Part shown: piece by piece, positions 44,661 through 56,404 of the stretch
Layout: every line of letters begins with the position of its first letter
Numbering within the stretch: position 1 is the stretch's first letter
Assembly (NCBI GenBank): GCA_023630585.1
Contig: CM042565.1
Span: 12,536,013-12,600,012, forward strand
Reading direction: 5' to 3'
Origin: Cranoglanis bouderius
Taxonomy: Eukaryota; Chordata; Actinopteri; Siluriformes; Cranoglanididae
Length of the DNA: 64,000 bases
Notes under the pieces: model-generated
Told to the model about the DNA's origin: nothing
The model's input: only the letters and a program-made list of their open reading frames with translations
The model's database searches: none
Translations under genes and position numbers: made by a program

Positions 44661-44959
44661 AAATAAACATCTCCTTAGAGAATGCTTGACCATATCAGTG
44701 ATTATATGGTTTTATATCAGTGCATATGAAAATGTGCATACAAATAGTCACCTACTTAGAAACTTATTCAAATTCCACCTTGCCTCAGTATGCCAAAATA
44801 AATAAACTCATTGGTCAAAATTGTTGCGCACGTCCGTGGCCGGGGGCCAAGGGAGCAAAATTGGCCGTGCTCTCTGAGTGGGAGGGATGGCATACTCTCT
44901 CCCTTCTGTCAATCACTAGCCAATCATGGGCGTCTGTGAGCTCATGTCTGCGGAAGAGG

Positions 44960-46092
44960 TCAGACCACTCCAGAGACAGTGATGACGAGATTCAAATAAC
45001 AATGGTGTCCAATAAGCACATGAGCAGTACTATGAGTGAAGATGAAGCCAGTGATATGGGGCACCATGAATCGGAGAAGTCCGCACACAGCGTATCTGAG
45101 GAAGATGTTGAAGATCCAACTGACAACGCCGTTCTTGGTGTCTGTTTTCATGATGTCGGATTGGCTTTAGAACCAGACAAGAGGTTTATTGAAAAATTTC
45201 TGTCAACAGAATCGCCAAACTCAAAAGAGCTGAAGGACAGCAAAACCTTCCACTGCGCACTTTGCGAGAAGAGCTTCGGTCGCATGGCGTTACTTAACAT
45301 TCACATGAGGACTCATAGCTCAGAGAGAGCTCACATCTGCAGCTACTGCGGCAAGGGTTTTAGCTGAGCTGATCTACTGAAGAACCATCAACACACCCCC
45401 ACAGGCGAGAGACCTTATTCCTGTAACCTGTGTGGAAAGAGTTAAGGTCATTAGGGCCAACTCCGGATCCACAAACGAACCCACACGGGTGAGAAACCCT
45501 ATGCCTGCCCGCAATGCGCCAAGCGCTTTACTGAACACAACCAGCTCAAAGTGCACCTCCAGACACACACAGGCGAGCGACCGTACTCCTGCAGCGTCTG
45601 CGCCAAGACCTTCGCCAGTGCAGGCAACCTGAGGATCCATCTCCGGATTCACAGTGGAGAAAAACCTCATTGTTTAGTCAGTGCGGGAAGTAGTTCAACA
45701 GCCAAGGGGACCTCAAAACGCATCTGCGTGTACACACAGGCGAGCGTCCGTACCACTGCGATCTCTGTGAAAAGACGTTCAGCCAGGCCGACCACCTGAG
45801 CATCCACATGCGCATGCACACAGGCGAGAGGCCATACGAATGCGGTATATGTGGCCGCACCTTCACTGTGGCCAGCAGCCTCAAGCTCCATCAGCTCACC
45901 CACACCAGAGAGAAGCTGCACACCTGCATACGCTGTGAGAAAAGCTTCAGTAGGGCCAGCCATCTGAAAAGACACGAGCAGCTCCACGCCAAAGAGGAAA
46001 CCGTACTGATGGGTGCTGATCAATCTTTGTCGATGGAAGACCAAAAGCTTCATGGTGGAGATGAAGAACAAAATATGGATGGGATGGAGTGA
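44960..46092 (+). pseudogene. Zinc-finger exon pseudogene, unit C
   Basis: Same SINE fusion and the same stops as unit B (TGA at 45365-45367; TAA in AAGAGTTAAGG; TAG in GGAAGTAGTTC). In addition a single base is missing in CATTGTTTAGTCAG (about 45672), shifting the frame in finger 6. The fused frame 44720-45367 is open for 215 codons. The shared lesions show that decay began before B and C separated. Confidence 0.93.
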
Positions 46093-46194
46093 ATGAAGAC
46101 TCCATCCCCACACACAGTGGCCAGAACCTTCCATTTAGGCCACTTTGTATTATCAGTTTATCAACGCCCCACAACCCCATCCACCAATCCAGTG

Positions 46195-46800
46195 GAAGGT
46201 GACCGCTGTTGAGCAAATGTTATTTAGATGGTGGTGCATTGTCAGTACAGCAGTGCCACTGACATGGTAGTGTGTGGGGTACTGCAGATTGTATCAGGCA
46301 CATCAGGAACGTGCTATCTACCATCTTTCGCATACACAAGCTCGCAGACCTGCATGATTTCCTAGTCTTGGTAGTACGCCATCCCTCCCACCCAAAGAAC
46401 ATGGCCAATTTTACTCCCTTGGCTTTCAGGCCATGGACGGCTGTGACATCATCGGGATTCAAACTCACGATCCCCTGACGATAGGGTGGGCACTTTTAGT
46501 AATGAGCTTTTAAAGACTCCGTACGCTTACTGGTCACTTTATTGCACAAGACTACCTTGTTGATTTATCTTGTAGGTGTACAGTTGGAGACAAAGCTCAT
46601 CTTTTTACTGAGCACAACACTGCTGTTGGTTGGACGTTTCTGGTTCAGAAATAGTCCACCAACTTGATAAAGAATGAGGGACTCGGGAGAAACACTGCTG
46701 TATCTTATACATTCACTGGGGTCACTGTGCTGAAAATGATCCACCACCCAAATAGTCCTATGTTGGTTACTTTCGGTCATCGGCAGGTGTGGAGGGCTTG
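46195..46800. mobile_element. MITE with nested SINE, unit C copy
   Basis: Third copy of the pair described at 17990-18595, with the same downstream junction as unit B. Confidence 0.6.
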
Positions 46801-47280
46801 ACTGCAGTGTATATAATATTAATAATGATTAATATTGTTTAATTAGTGGAAATGTAGTGGAAATGAAGCCATTCATGCAATTGTCATTCCATCATAATAA
46901 ATGAAATGAAAAATCAAATGTGTTTTTGCACATCACTGAACTGAATTTATGAATTGTGCTTAAGTAATAACATCTATATTACTGGAGTTGTTTGTAATGT
47001 ATGTTTATGTATTTCTAGACTGTGGCTGGTGGAGCAATCAAACCACTGGTATAAAAGTTTTAGTTAAAATTGAAAGTGGAAAGTTCCCAAGAAATACTTT
47101 ATTTCCAGTGATTTTCAAATCATATCAACTAGCGATAGTGTGATGAATTGTCACAAGACGCTTTTCTGAGATGTGGATATTGTAATTTTTTTTTTATTAT
47201 TATTAAATATGATTGGAAGACACTGAGATAATGTTAAAATCTTTACAGATTTAAATGTTTTTCTCCTTTTTCATCTTGTA

Positions 47281-47846
47281 TAAAGTTTTAGGCACGCTAT
47301 ATCGTAAAATAAAAAAATCTATAACAAAGTTTGTAGAAAAAACAAACTTTGTTATAGATTTTTTTATTTTACGACTTCTACATCATCAAGTCAGTACAAA
47401 AACATTTTAGATTCCCAAACATTAGTTTTCTAGCACAAAATTAAATGTTACAGAAAAAAATGTTTGTATGTCATTAAAGAAAGCAGCATGTTACATAAGA
47501 GACACTTTTCAGACAAAAAACACAATGAAGGCTGTTGGGTTTTGCTGCAAAAATAAGAAGCAAGTGCGAAAGTCAAAGTCTCCAGAAGAACTGTGTCTGG
47601 TTCTGCAAGATGCTCAATAAAACTTACCAGCTCATTTCCTTATAAAACTGCATTAACTGTACTGGAGACTACTATTTTTAGTTTTAGTTTTTTGTCACAC
47701 CAAATATTGACTTTGTTTCATTTTCTGCTGTTTACTGCTCTTTATGGTATTTTTTTTTATGTAAAAACATTTAATTTCATTATTTTGGAGGCATCTTTGC
47801 TCTACAGCATTTTTTCACACCTGCATAAAACTTTTGTACAGTACTG
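47281..47846 (+). mobile_element. MITE family M1, unit C copy, with a new palindrome
   Basis: Orthologue of 22598-23136. Its left part contains an extra inverted copy of adjacent sequence (47303-47334), absent from A and B. Confidence 0.65.
47303..47373. repeat. Perfect 32-bp inverted repeat with a 7-base loop
   Basis: The left arm 47303-47334 is the exact reverse complement of 47342-47373; the loop is AGAAAAA. Units A and B have only the right arm. Confidence 0.97.
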
Positions 47847-48954
47847 TATATTTTATATATAATGTTACATATAAATGTATATATTTTTATTTAAATGTAT
47901 TTTTGTAGACCGTGCTGTTTTGCAGGTAGTTTGTGAGAAATGTATCGTAATACATATCGTGCATCATAGAATTGCCCTCAAGAATCATATGATAATTTTA
48001 GTCATGTCGCCCACCCCTACGAAAAGGACAGTTTGATTGATGGATATCAAACATTGGTAGGTGCCACAAAGAACAAAAATATTTCCACCAGAATCAGAAT
48101 TCAGTCTGTTATGGCAACAACACAAAAAAACATGGACCACAAGGTTCTTTTGGAAACAAAAAATGGTTTCTTGCTAATGAGTATTTTTTTAATCAGAATA
48201 ATTAAGTGTTTTTTTTTTTTCAGTGTTCAAGTAGCGAATTGAATTAGACTGAGACTTCAAATATCAAAGCTTGCCACCTAAAAACAAAGAAAAAGAAAAG
48301 TCTCCTTGCATAGTTTTGTAACCAGTAAAATCCAACATTTTAAATAAAAGACCCCTTTACAGAAAAGCCACATGGACTTTACATGATTTAATATTGATTG
48401 ATTTCTTTTCGTGTGAATTTTTTCACACGATTCGTTTACTCACACATTATTTTTATTATTATTAACTTATAAAATTATTATTTTATTAACTTATTTTCAC
48501 GTGATTTGTTCATTTTTCATGAGATTTTTTCCACATTATTTAAATGTGTATTTAAATGCACTTTCATATGTGACTTTTAATCATGTACATGATTTGTTAA
48601 ATTTCACACGTTAATTTTGCACATTTTTACTCATATTTTCTTACATAAATAATTTTTCCCCCATATAATAACATTTACATGATGTTATCCATTTACTTTC
48701 ATTCAATGAGTCTATTTTTTGTGATTTTATTCCTCTATGATTCATTTATTTACACATTAATGTATGTTTTTTCTATTATTTCTCAAATTTATAATTCTTT
48801 TTTATGTGAAAAATAGTATTTACATGTTGAGTTCACATGTTTAATTTTAAAGTGTACTATGGTGAAATGCACCTTCACAAGTTTTTTGTTTTTCAAATAT
48901 GAAAAACTTTTGATCATATGCGAAATGATTTTTTTTTTTTCCCTTAAGGCCCAT

Positions 48955-49908
48955 CTATGCATTAGTAGTGTGTACCGTGGATGACTCTGGTGGTCCTGAT
49001 GGACTCGTGGTTTTGTTTCCAGTCTGTGTGTCTTTAGTGATGCAGCACTCACAGCACCACGCTGGACATTGCGGTTTCTTATTGGACAGGTACAGGAGGG
49101 GCTGAATGCTGCTGCTGATGTCCATGAAGCCGAAAGCTATGTAATGGATATAACATTTAAACACATCGTGAGAGAAATACTGCTGAAATGGGAAGAGAGC
49201 TACAGGAGGCAAGTAGTTAAAGACTATGATGGCTAAAATAATGATCACCATCTTAAAAGCTCTTTTCTTGACTGGGTGCATGTCGTCCTTTCCTTGACCA
49301 GATTCGCTCAGCACCCACAGGATGGAGATGTTGCAGAAGAGCATGAACGCAAACGTGGCCAGGATCATAACCGTGAACACCACCTGGAAGTTGGGGATGG
49401 TGCCCACGCACTTGAGTATGGCATACACCAGCGTGATGAACCACACAACGCCGACACACACGGAACGATGGTTCCCGTCCTTAAAGTTGGAGAAAACGAT
49501 GGGATGGCATACGGCCATATAGCGGTCCATGCAGATAGACGCCAGGAAGAGCGGTGACGAGTCCTTGATGCCGTAGACAAAGCGCAGCACGTACCAGGTC
49601 TTGCTGTTGATCACGAACAGCAGGCTGGCCACCTCCAGTGGCGGGATAAGGCAGAAGAAGGTGTCCAGCAAAGCCAGGTGCAAGATGAAGATGTCCGACG
49701 TGGATGAGTCGCTCCTGTTGCGGTGGATCAGCCACAGGACCATGAGGTTGGCCGGGATGCCCATGAGCATGTTAATAACCTGCATGCCCAGGTAGAGGAG
49801 GAGGATCTCGGGCATGTGGATGCACATCTCGTACATTGTCTTTTCGGGCACGGAGACATTTCCATTAAGGAGCGGGGAGTTACTGGTTTCATTACGCATC
49901 TCCATCAC
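48955..49908 (-). CDS. Class A GPCR, copy C (intact, intronless)
   Basis: 317 residues, open throughout, with every motif described for copy A: PANLMVL, LALLD, DRY at 118-120, FNYLPP, QPLLY and the CCECC tail. Protein differences from A are few: E for K at 7 (glycosylation site NET kept), MQV for IQF at 42-44, and KCYIH for ACYID at 251-255. The last change is shared with broken copy B. Flanks beyond the coding region follow B, while most of the coding region follows A, as expected after gene conversion. With A it forms a pair of apparently working receptors about 24 kb apart. Expression and ligand are unknown. Confidence 0.9.
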   Translation of the reverse strand: MMEMRNETSNSPLLNGNVSVPEKTMYEMCIHMPEILLLYLGMQVINMLMGIPANLMVLWLIHRNRSDSSTSDIFILHLALLDTFFCLIPPLEVASLLFVINSKTWYVLRFVYGIKDSSPLFLASICMDRYMAVCHPIVFSNFKDGNHRSVCVGVVWFITLVYAILKCVGTIPNFQVVFTVMILATFAFMLFCNISILWVLSESGQGKDDMHPVKKRAFKMVIIILAIIVFNYLPPVALFPFQQYFSHDVFKCYIHYIAFGFMDISSSIQPLLYLSNKKPQCPAWCCECCITKDTQTGNKTTSPSGPPESSTVHTTNA

Positions 49909-50274
49909 TCAAAAACTGGTGCTGATCCAAACAAGAAACTCCAAAACTGAAATGAAAGATATACATATGTATTATACAAACAGATCAAATATTATTGCAT
50001 TTGTGTTGTTTCACCATTTATAGGTCACTGTACAGTTCATGAGATAACTGAAATGAAAGATATACGTATGTATTATAAAAGTGTATTTGGACTGTACAGC
50101 ATCTATTGGCCACTTTCCAATTTCCTGAAATAGTACAATATCAAGTCACTTTCCTCTCTTTCTTTCTTTCTTCTCAGTTAACTTTACTAGATTTCATTAA
50201 ACATCTCTTTTTATATATATGAACATGGAATAACCATACTCGTGTATATACTATATGGCGCATATACTCTCACT

Positions 50275-50410
50275 CACTCGCTTTCAGTATCATTATCAGT
50301 TCATTTTAGTTTCATTATCCTGGTCAGGGTCACAGTGGATCCGGAGCCTATGCCAGGAACACTGGGCGTGAGGGGGGAATACACCCTGGATGGGTCGCCA
50401 TACACATAAA
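50275..50410 (-). repeat. SINE fragment (family S2), unit C copy
   Basis: Orthologue of 25505-25625 with a short extra piece (TATCATTATCAGTTCATTTT) at its left end. Confidence 0.6.
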
Positions 50411-50696
50411 ATGTACCCTTGATGGTACAACCCCAATGACAAGGAAAGGTGTGTAGAATACACCCTCAGAAAAAAAGGTACTATTGTTCAATAAAACTTA
50501 CCAGCTCATTTCCTTACAGAACTGCACAGATTGTACCGGAGAGGATCATAACACTAAATCAAATATTGACTTTGTTTCATTTACTATTGTTTACTGCTTT
50601 TTATAGTATTTGTTTTTTTATTTAGAAACGTTTAATTTCATTATTTATGAAGGAATCCTTTGTTCTATAGTAATTGTTTGTATGTGCATAAGACCT

Positions 50697-50842
<146 letters not shown>

Positions 50843-51399
50843 CTGTTCAAGGATGATAACGCATGTTGATATCGCGTGCAAGCAATCTTTGCGTTTAAAA
50901 CTGCATCAGCTCTAAGACGAACACTCGCACAGTTTTAATGGCTCTTAAGTTTTTTCTGAGCATCAGGGAGAAGCTGGCACAGTTCTCCTGGGCACTTTGG
51001 CTGTTGCACTTGCTTCTGTTTCTGAAAGTGTAAACCCTGTACTGAGTGTACAGGGTTTACTGTTGAATGAAATATAGAGAGAGTCACATCTTGTTGAGCA
51101 GAAACAGAATATACATATATATTTGGGTTTCATACAAGAATCTTTCAAACAGCTAAACAATATTTGGGTAATTTTTAAAAAGAGTTTTAAGTAATAACTA
51201 CTTAATAGCACTTTAAATAAGAAAAGAATTGATTAGACTCACATATATTGGTCCCCAGTGTGGCTGTTTTCACTTGTGAATAATTATTCCTGCTCTATCA
51301 TTAATGTCATACAAAGTTGTATCAGACTGCAGCACCTGTACCTGGCAATGTCATATTTATAGTCAAATGTGTGATGCAAATATAAAATGACATAAACCA

Positions 51400-52490
51400 A
51401 CAGAAGTCTCTGTAACCTTACCGGTGTTATTGATAATTATTCCCTTCCCCTCCGAAGTCCACACACATGCAAGTGAATCCGACTGACAGTCTAGAAAGAA
51501 CACACTCATCTGAGGATGTTTCACACGACCCAGGCCCAAGTACAGAGCACAGCCCAGTACCCATGATTCAACACCACAGGGATATTTTGCATCCAGTCAC
51601 AGAGAGCGAGTTCTGGCAAGTCCTCATCACTCACACCGATTGACAATGATGCAATTTGCCATTGGAGCCTGACGGAAATTTTGAAGTAAACAACTGATGC
51701 AACAGTCCAATGGTTCGCTCTTGAAATTCAGTGTAACAAAGCGTAATTTGTTACATGGATGTAACGAAGCCTGGCAGCTGCCTGACTACAAGTTTCAAAA
51801 TCACAGGTGCTGACTGCTGATGATGGAGCAGATGCTGCTGCTGCTGCTGTTTTCACACACTACTGTTTAACAAGTTCCCCCTTAAAGCATTGCAGCCCAA
51901 CATAAAACCCAAAATATGTTACAGAACGATTTAATAAATTTCACTCACAATTCATTCTTTTCAATAACATACGCTCATACCCATCTTAAAATCTGTGACT
52001 TTTCCTGATGCATGTTGAACCTTAGTCTTAATCTAATAAAGATACAATATATATAATACAATATATAATACAATAAGTTTTCATTTGAAAATCTTAATGT
52101 GTTTTGAAAGTCAGAAGTGAAAGAACATAAGTATTTAAATGAGGCTTCCCCATATACAAACACACACACACACACACTTTTACACAGCCCTTCCCACACA
52201 CAACACAACACCCACCCACCCACACACACACTTAGACGTAACTCCTGCTTACTTGAGTTTCCCACCAAAAATGTGTGGAAAAGAATGCAATCACACCCCA
52301 CCGAAACAAAAAAACATATGTTTAAATGACCCCCACATATACAAACATAAACACACACACACACACACATAGACACACACCCATCTCTCCCACAACACAC
52401 CCCCACACCCCCCCCTCCCCCCCCACACACACACACACACAACATTTCCCCCTTCAAATACTTTACCTTTCTGCATATGGAATATCATTG
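51400..52490. other. Unit C-specific insert, no clear gene; CA-rich tract
   Basis: Homology to unit A stops at ACCAACAG (about 51402). What follows has no open frame of note. 52150-52445 is a patchwork of (CA)n and C-rich runs, whose complement opens a spurious 160-codon frame. Confidence 0.5.
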
Positions 52491-52507
52491 ATTCTTTGAC
52501 TGCAACT

Positions 52508-52804
52508 ATGGCCGCTTGTCCGGATGCACCAAGAAAGGTTAAATCTACTTTGGGAAGATTTGCAAAAATTTTAGAGCATGAAAATATTCAATATTGGTTC
52601 ATGTCAACTGGTTGTACAGTCGGCTTTTTTTTCATTGTGGAAAAAGGAGTCGTAGTGCTTTTCAAGTTATCTGGACCGGGTCACATCCACTGGAGCAATG
52701 CTACTGAGACCGTAACCTTTGATGAGTGTGACTTGGATTTCTTTTCACCAGAGGCCTACAGGCGAAAATTGCTTGTAAAAACATGCGATTTTACATGTCA
52801 TTAA
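52508..52804 (+). CDS. Hypothetical ORF of about 98 residues
   Basis: An ATG at 52508 opens a frame reading MAACPDAPRKVKSTLGRFAK, then ILEHENIQYWFMSTGCTVGF and a C-terminal half with CDLDFFSPEAYRRKLLVK. It ends in TAA. Mixed hydrophobic and charged residues and ordinary codon use look coding in an AT-rich setting. I see no known domain. It is present only in the unit C insert, so it probably came with that insert; it could be a truncated gene copy or part of an unrecognised transposon. Confidence 0.3.
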   Translation: MAACPDAPRKVKSTLGRFAKILEHENIQYWFMSTGCTVGFFFIVEKGVVVLFKLSGPGHIHWSNATETVTFDECDLDFFSPEAYRRKLLVKTCDFTCH

Positions 52805-53129
52805 ATGTCATCCTGACATTAAAATACAGATCTGAGGGGAAAAGTCATAAAACAGCATCAGTACTAATTTTTACTGAAATAATTTTTACAATAAACAAAT
52901 TGATGTTTATGCTGTGATAGCACCGACACTTTGAACAAAGAGACAACCTTTAACTGGGTTTAACATGTAAATAAATCAGTAGTTTACAGGTAATTATGCA
53001 ATTATGCAAATCTTTTAAACAAATGTTATGTACTGGACACACAGAGGTATACAGTAAAGGATATATTTATTTATAAGCCATAACCTTGAAATATCTCTAC
53101 TCTATTTTAATGTGTTTTAAGGCAATTTT

Positions 53130-53720
53130 CTGGCCCATGCAGAGCTGCTGAATTCTTGATTCTGATTGGTCAGGATTTTCTATAACTGCAAGTTTTTCGC
53201 TATGGGAAAGTCTTCAGGACATAGGGCTTTGCACTTTGCAGTTTCCTGATAACATGACAGGCTGTGGGGGTTTTTTTCGTATGTTTTATTGATTTCTGTA
53301 ATAATAGGTTGGTAAGGGAAAGACTGTTTATAGCAGCTATAAAGCGATAACGGGAACATTTAACTTTTAACTTTTGATGTTGCTACATAGGACTAATAAG
53401 TAAGTTAAGTACAGTCTAAGATGTTTGCAGTTTTCAGGACAGAGAGCTTTGAGGTTTCTCGGTACCATGACGCACTGCGTTTGTTTTTGTTTTTTTCATC
53501 TTAATTACATCAAGAGACGGGGGAAAAAAGGCTGGTAAGGAAACGACTGATTATAGCTGTTATAAAGTAAGCAATAACAGGAACTTGCTTCATGGACGTT
53601 CTCTATCATTAAAAGTAATGTAATACTACAAACATAAAAAGTGTGGCGTGTCTTTCTTTAATAAATCAGAATTTTTCATCAGTGGCAAAATTGCTATAGT
53701 ATAAGAGGAATAAAACTCTT
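53130..53720. repeat. Imperfect tandem pair of a DNA-transposon-like repeat
   Basis: Two blocks share CAGGACA(T/G)AG(G/A)GCTTTG, CATGAC, GGTAAGG.AA.GACTG and TATAGC(A/T)G(C/T)TATAAAG. GAATTCTTGATTCTGATTGG at 53151 is a phrase frequent in fish MITEs. No coding sequence. 52810-53130 is AT-rich and unremarkable. Confidence 0.5.
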
Positions 53721-53971
53721 CAGGATTTGCTGTTATAGGAAATTGACCTCTACTTACTCACACCATCCAGTCAGTGATTTATTTTCCTATAATTCCTCAC
53801 CTAACCCCAATCAACACTTTTGAGACACATTTACATTCCATCCACTTACAATTATTTATTTATTTATTTATTTATTCTAAATTGTATAAATTGTCCTGTA
53901 GCTTTTGTCAGTTTCTGACTATAGGACTGCTCTTGGTTGGATATTTTTGGTTGGTGGACTGAATCTCCACC

Positions 53972-54500
53972 CAAATTGCTGCTATGTATAGCTACATAGT
54001 TTACTAGTTGGACCTAGTAAACTAACAACTTAATTTATATCAGTTCACATTTAATCATTTTATTTATTGTATGACCATAAATGAACTGATTCATTTCCAA
54101 AGACTTATAACTTCTTAGGGGAATGTAGTTGGGAAATGTAAAACAGGATTTCAAACAGTATTTTAAATAATCTTTTCACACTGCTCACTAAATTTAGCAC
54201 AACTTTTGGAAAGTCTTTTGCCAACCAAACTAAATAACTTATTTATTGGAGCCTCATTTATATCTATTCAAGCATCAGTTGCCATGTCCTGATTTATTTA
54301 TTTAATGTATCAGTCATCAGGTTTCAGGTAACAAGTGTCAAATATCAGGTATCATTTGGATCTATATTTGTATCTTATGTAAGGCAACCTGGTGTCAGGT
54401 ATCAGCTGTCAAATATTTGGTTCCTGTTCTCAGGTGTCAAGTTTAAAAGTGTAAATGAATGAGGTTACAGAAGAAAAGGGCTGGTAACTAAAAGATACTC
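53972..54500 (+). repeat. Dispersed stem-loop repeat, unit C copy
   Basis: Matches 28386-28904, including the 11-bp stem-loop. A small variant is GCATCAGTTGCC for GCATCAGGTGCC. Confidence 0.55.
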
Positions 54501-54504
54501 AAAT

Positions 54505-55058
54505 ATATATTTACCAGCCATTTTATTAAGAACATCTATACACCCGCTCGTTCATGCAATTATTGGATCAGCACAATGCATAAAATCAAGCAGAGACAGG
54601 TCAAGAGCTTCAGTTAATGCTCACTTCAAACATCAGAATGGGGAAACACTGTGATCTCAGTCAGTGTGACTGTGGCATGGTTGTGGTTGGTGTCAGATGG
54701 TCTGGTTTGAGTATTGCTGACATCCTGGGATTTTCACACACAACAGTCTGTAGAGTTTGCACAGAATGGTGCTGAAGAAAACAAAACATCCAGTGAGCAC
54801 CAGTTCTTTGGGTTGAAACACCTTGATGATAAGACAGGTCAGAGGAGAATGACCAGACTGGATCAAGCTGACAGGAAGGCTATGGTAACTCAGTTAACAA
54901 CTCTTTCCAACCATGGTGAGCAGACAAACATCTCAGAAAGCACAATACGTCAGTCCTTGAGGTGGATCTGCTACAACAGTAGAAGACCACATCGAGTTCC
55001 ACTCCTGTGGGCTAAGAACAGGGACCTGATGCTAGAGTGGGCACACTGACAGTTGAAG

Positions 55059-55090
<32 letters not shown>

Positions 55091-55175
55091 ATCACCTGTC
55101 CAGTTTTGGGGATCCTGTGCCTCACTATAGCCCCATATTCCTGTTCTTGGTGACAGGAGTGGAACTCGATATACT
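54505..55175. mobile_element. Tc1-like 5' fragment with an inverted piece and poly-A
   Basis: A longer version of 28905-29370: the transposase reads RRMTRLDQADRKAMVTQLTT, NISESTIRQSLRW and YNSRRPHRVPLLWAKN before ending at 55049. A run of about 29 A follows (55062-55090), then 55130-55172 holds the inverse of part of the same sequence (CAGGAGTGGAACTCGAT). The element has therefore been rearranged head to head. Confidence 0.75.
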
Positions 55176-55224
55176 GTAAAGATCAGAGGCTAAGCCATAA
55201 CATTCAGGTCCATTCAGAAAAAAG

Positions 55225-55317
<93 letters not shown>

Positions 55318-55635
55318 AAACTTGAAGGTTAAATAAACAATTCAAGCTCAGTCTAAAAGCCACTGATCTGTCAACATCTGTCAGTGCACAAAACGTGGCA
55401 ATATTCACACAAAAGTGGTTTAAGTCATACATAAACATAGAGTCGCTCTTGCGTGTGAAGAAATATGTGACATTAAACCTCTGCATGTTTGCATGCAGTC
55501 AAATGAAATCTCATCAGTACACCATGAAAGCAGCAGTCACAATCAAATCCCAGCCTGGTGTATTGAGGGAGTGTTTGCAGTCCTTTGGCTGAGTAAAAGT
55601 GGGATTTGGTTGTGGTTGTGGTCTGATCTGTCTTT

Positions 55636-55764
55636 TCATATGAAGGTCAAGTCGAGGACACTGTCGTCATGAGCGCTACGAGCTCGGGCTTCAAATAGCT
55701 GCTTAATCAGGGCCGACTTCTCCTGCTCCAACTGGGTAATACGCTCGCTCTTCTCCGTCACCTC
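55636..55764 (-). pseudogene. Coiled-coil protein gene, last exon, duplicate copy D1
   Basis: After the acceptor TTGTCTCAG the frame reads EVTEKSERITQLEQEKSALI and ends ..LDLTFI, TGA. It is open and highly similar to the D2 exon (61145-61273), differing at DDS for DNS and LDL for LDS near the C terminus. Its upstream exon carries a stop, so this copy is treated as part of a pseudogene. Confidence 0.75.
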
Positions 55765-56404
55765 CTGAGACAAGAACAAGAAAGGGAAAGTGAGTCATGA
55801 TAAAATGTTTTGATAAAATAATTTTGTATTGCTCACAGTGTCACAGTGCTCAAATCATATTTAATCATTTATTTCCAACATTCATAGCTTGCTTGGAGAT
55901 TAGTGTTTGTAGCCAAACTGAGCCCAAGCACTTGCTGCAACTTTTGAGTACTTGAAAAAGAAAAACACAAGTAATTAATTACTCAATATGTAAGGAATAA
56001 AGTTCTTAGGGGCATGTTGTTATAGGAAAATAATCAGTGATGAAGTAGCTACGGCTACCACCCAGAGTTGATCATTTTCCGAAGTGTTTTATTCCTCTTG
56101 TACCACAGCAATTTGTCCAACAATTAAAATTTTTTATTTATTAATGAACAAACTCATACTTTACATTCATTTATAGTTACATTTACTATTGTTGAATGTC
56201 CACGAAACAAGTTCCTGTTATTACAATTAATTTGAATTTAGTAAGAGAAAAATACAGAGTCCTCTCTCCTGAGGTGTTACTATAAAACAATAACATACCA
56301 GAAGATAAAGTTAATTAATAGGAACTTCTGATTTGCAAGTAGAATTCATCTTAGCAAGTGACACTAAAACGCTTTGCTTTGACTGTAAACTGTCTTCATA
56401 GTGA

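Noticed and set aside
44453..44693. Frames of repeated Ile-Tyr at 44453-44693, 50610-50831 and 55214-55486
   Set aside because: Translations of (TA)n microsatellites.
51975..52457. 160-codon minus-strand Cys/Val-rich frame
   Set aside because: Complement of (CA)n and C-rich tracts.
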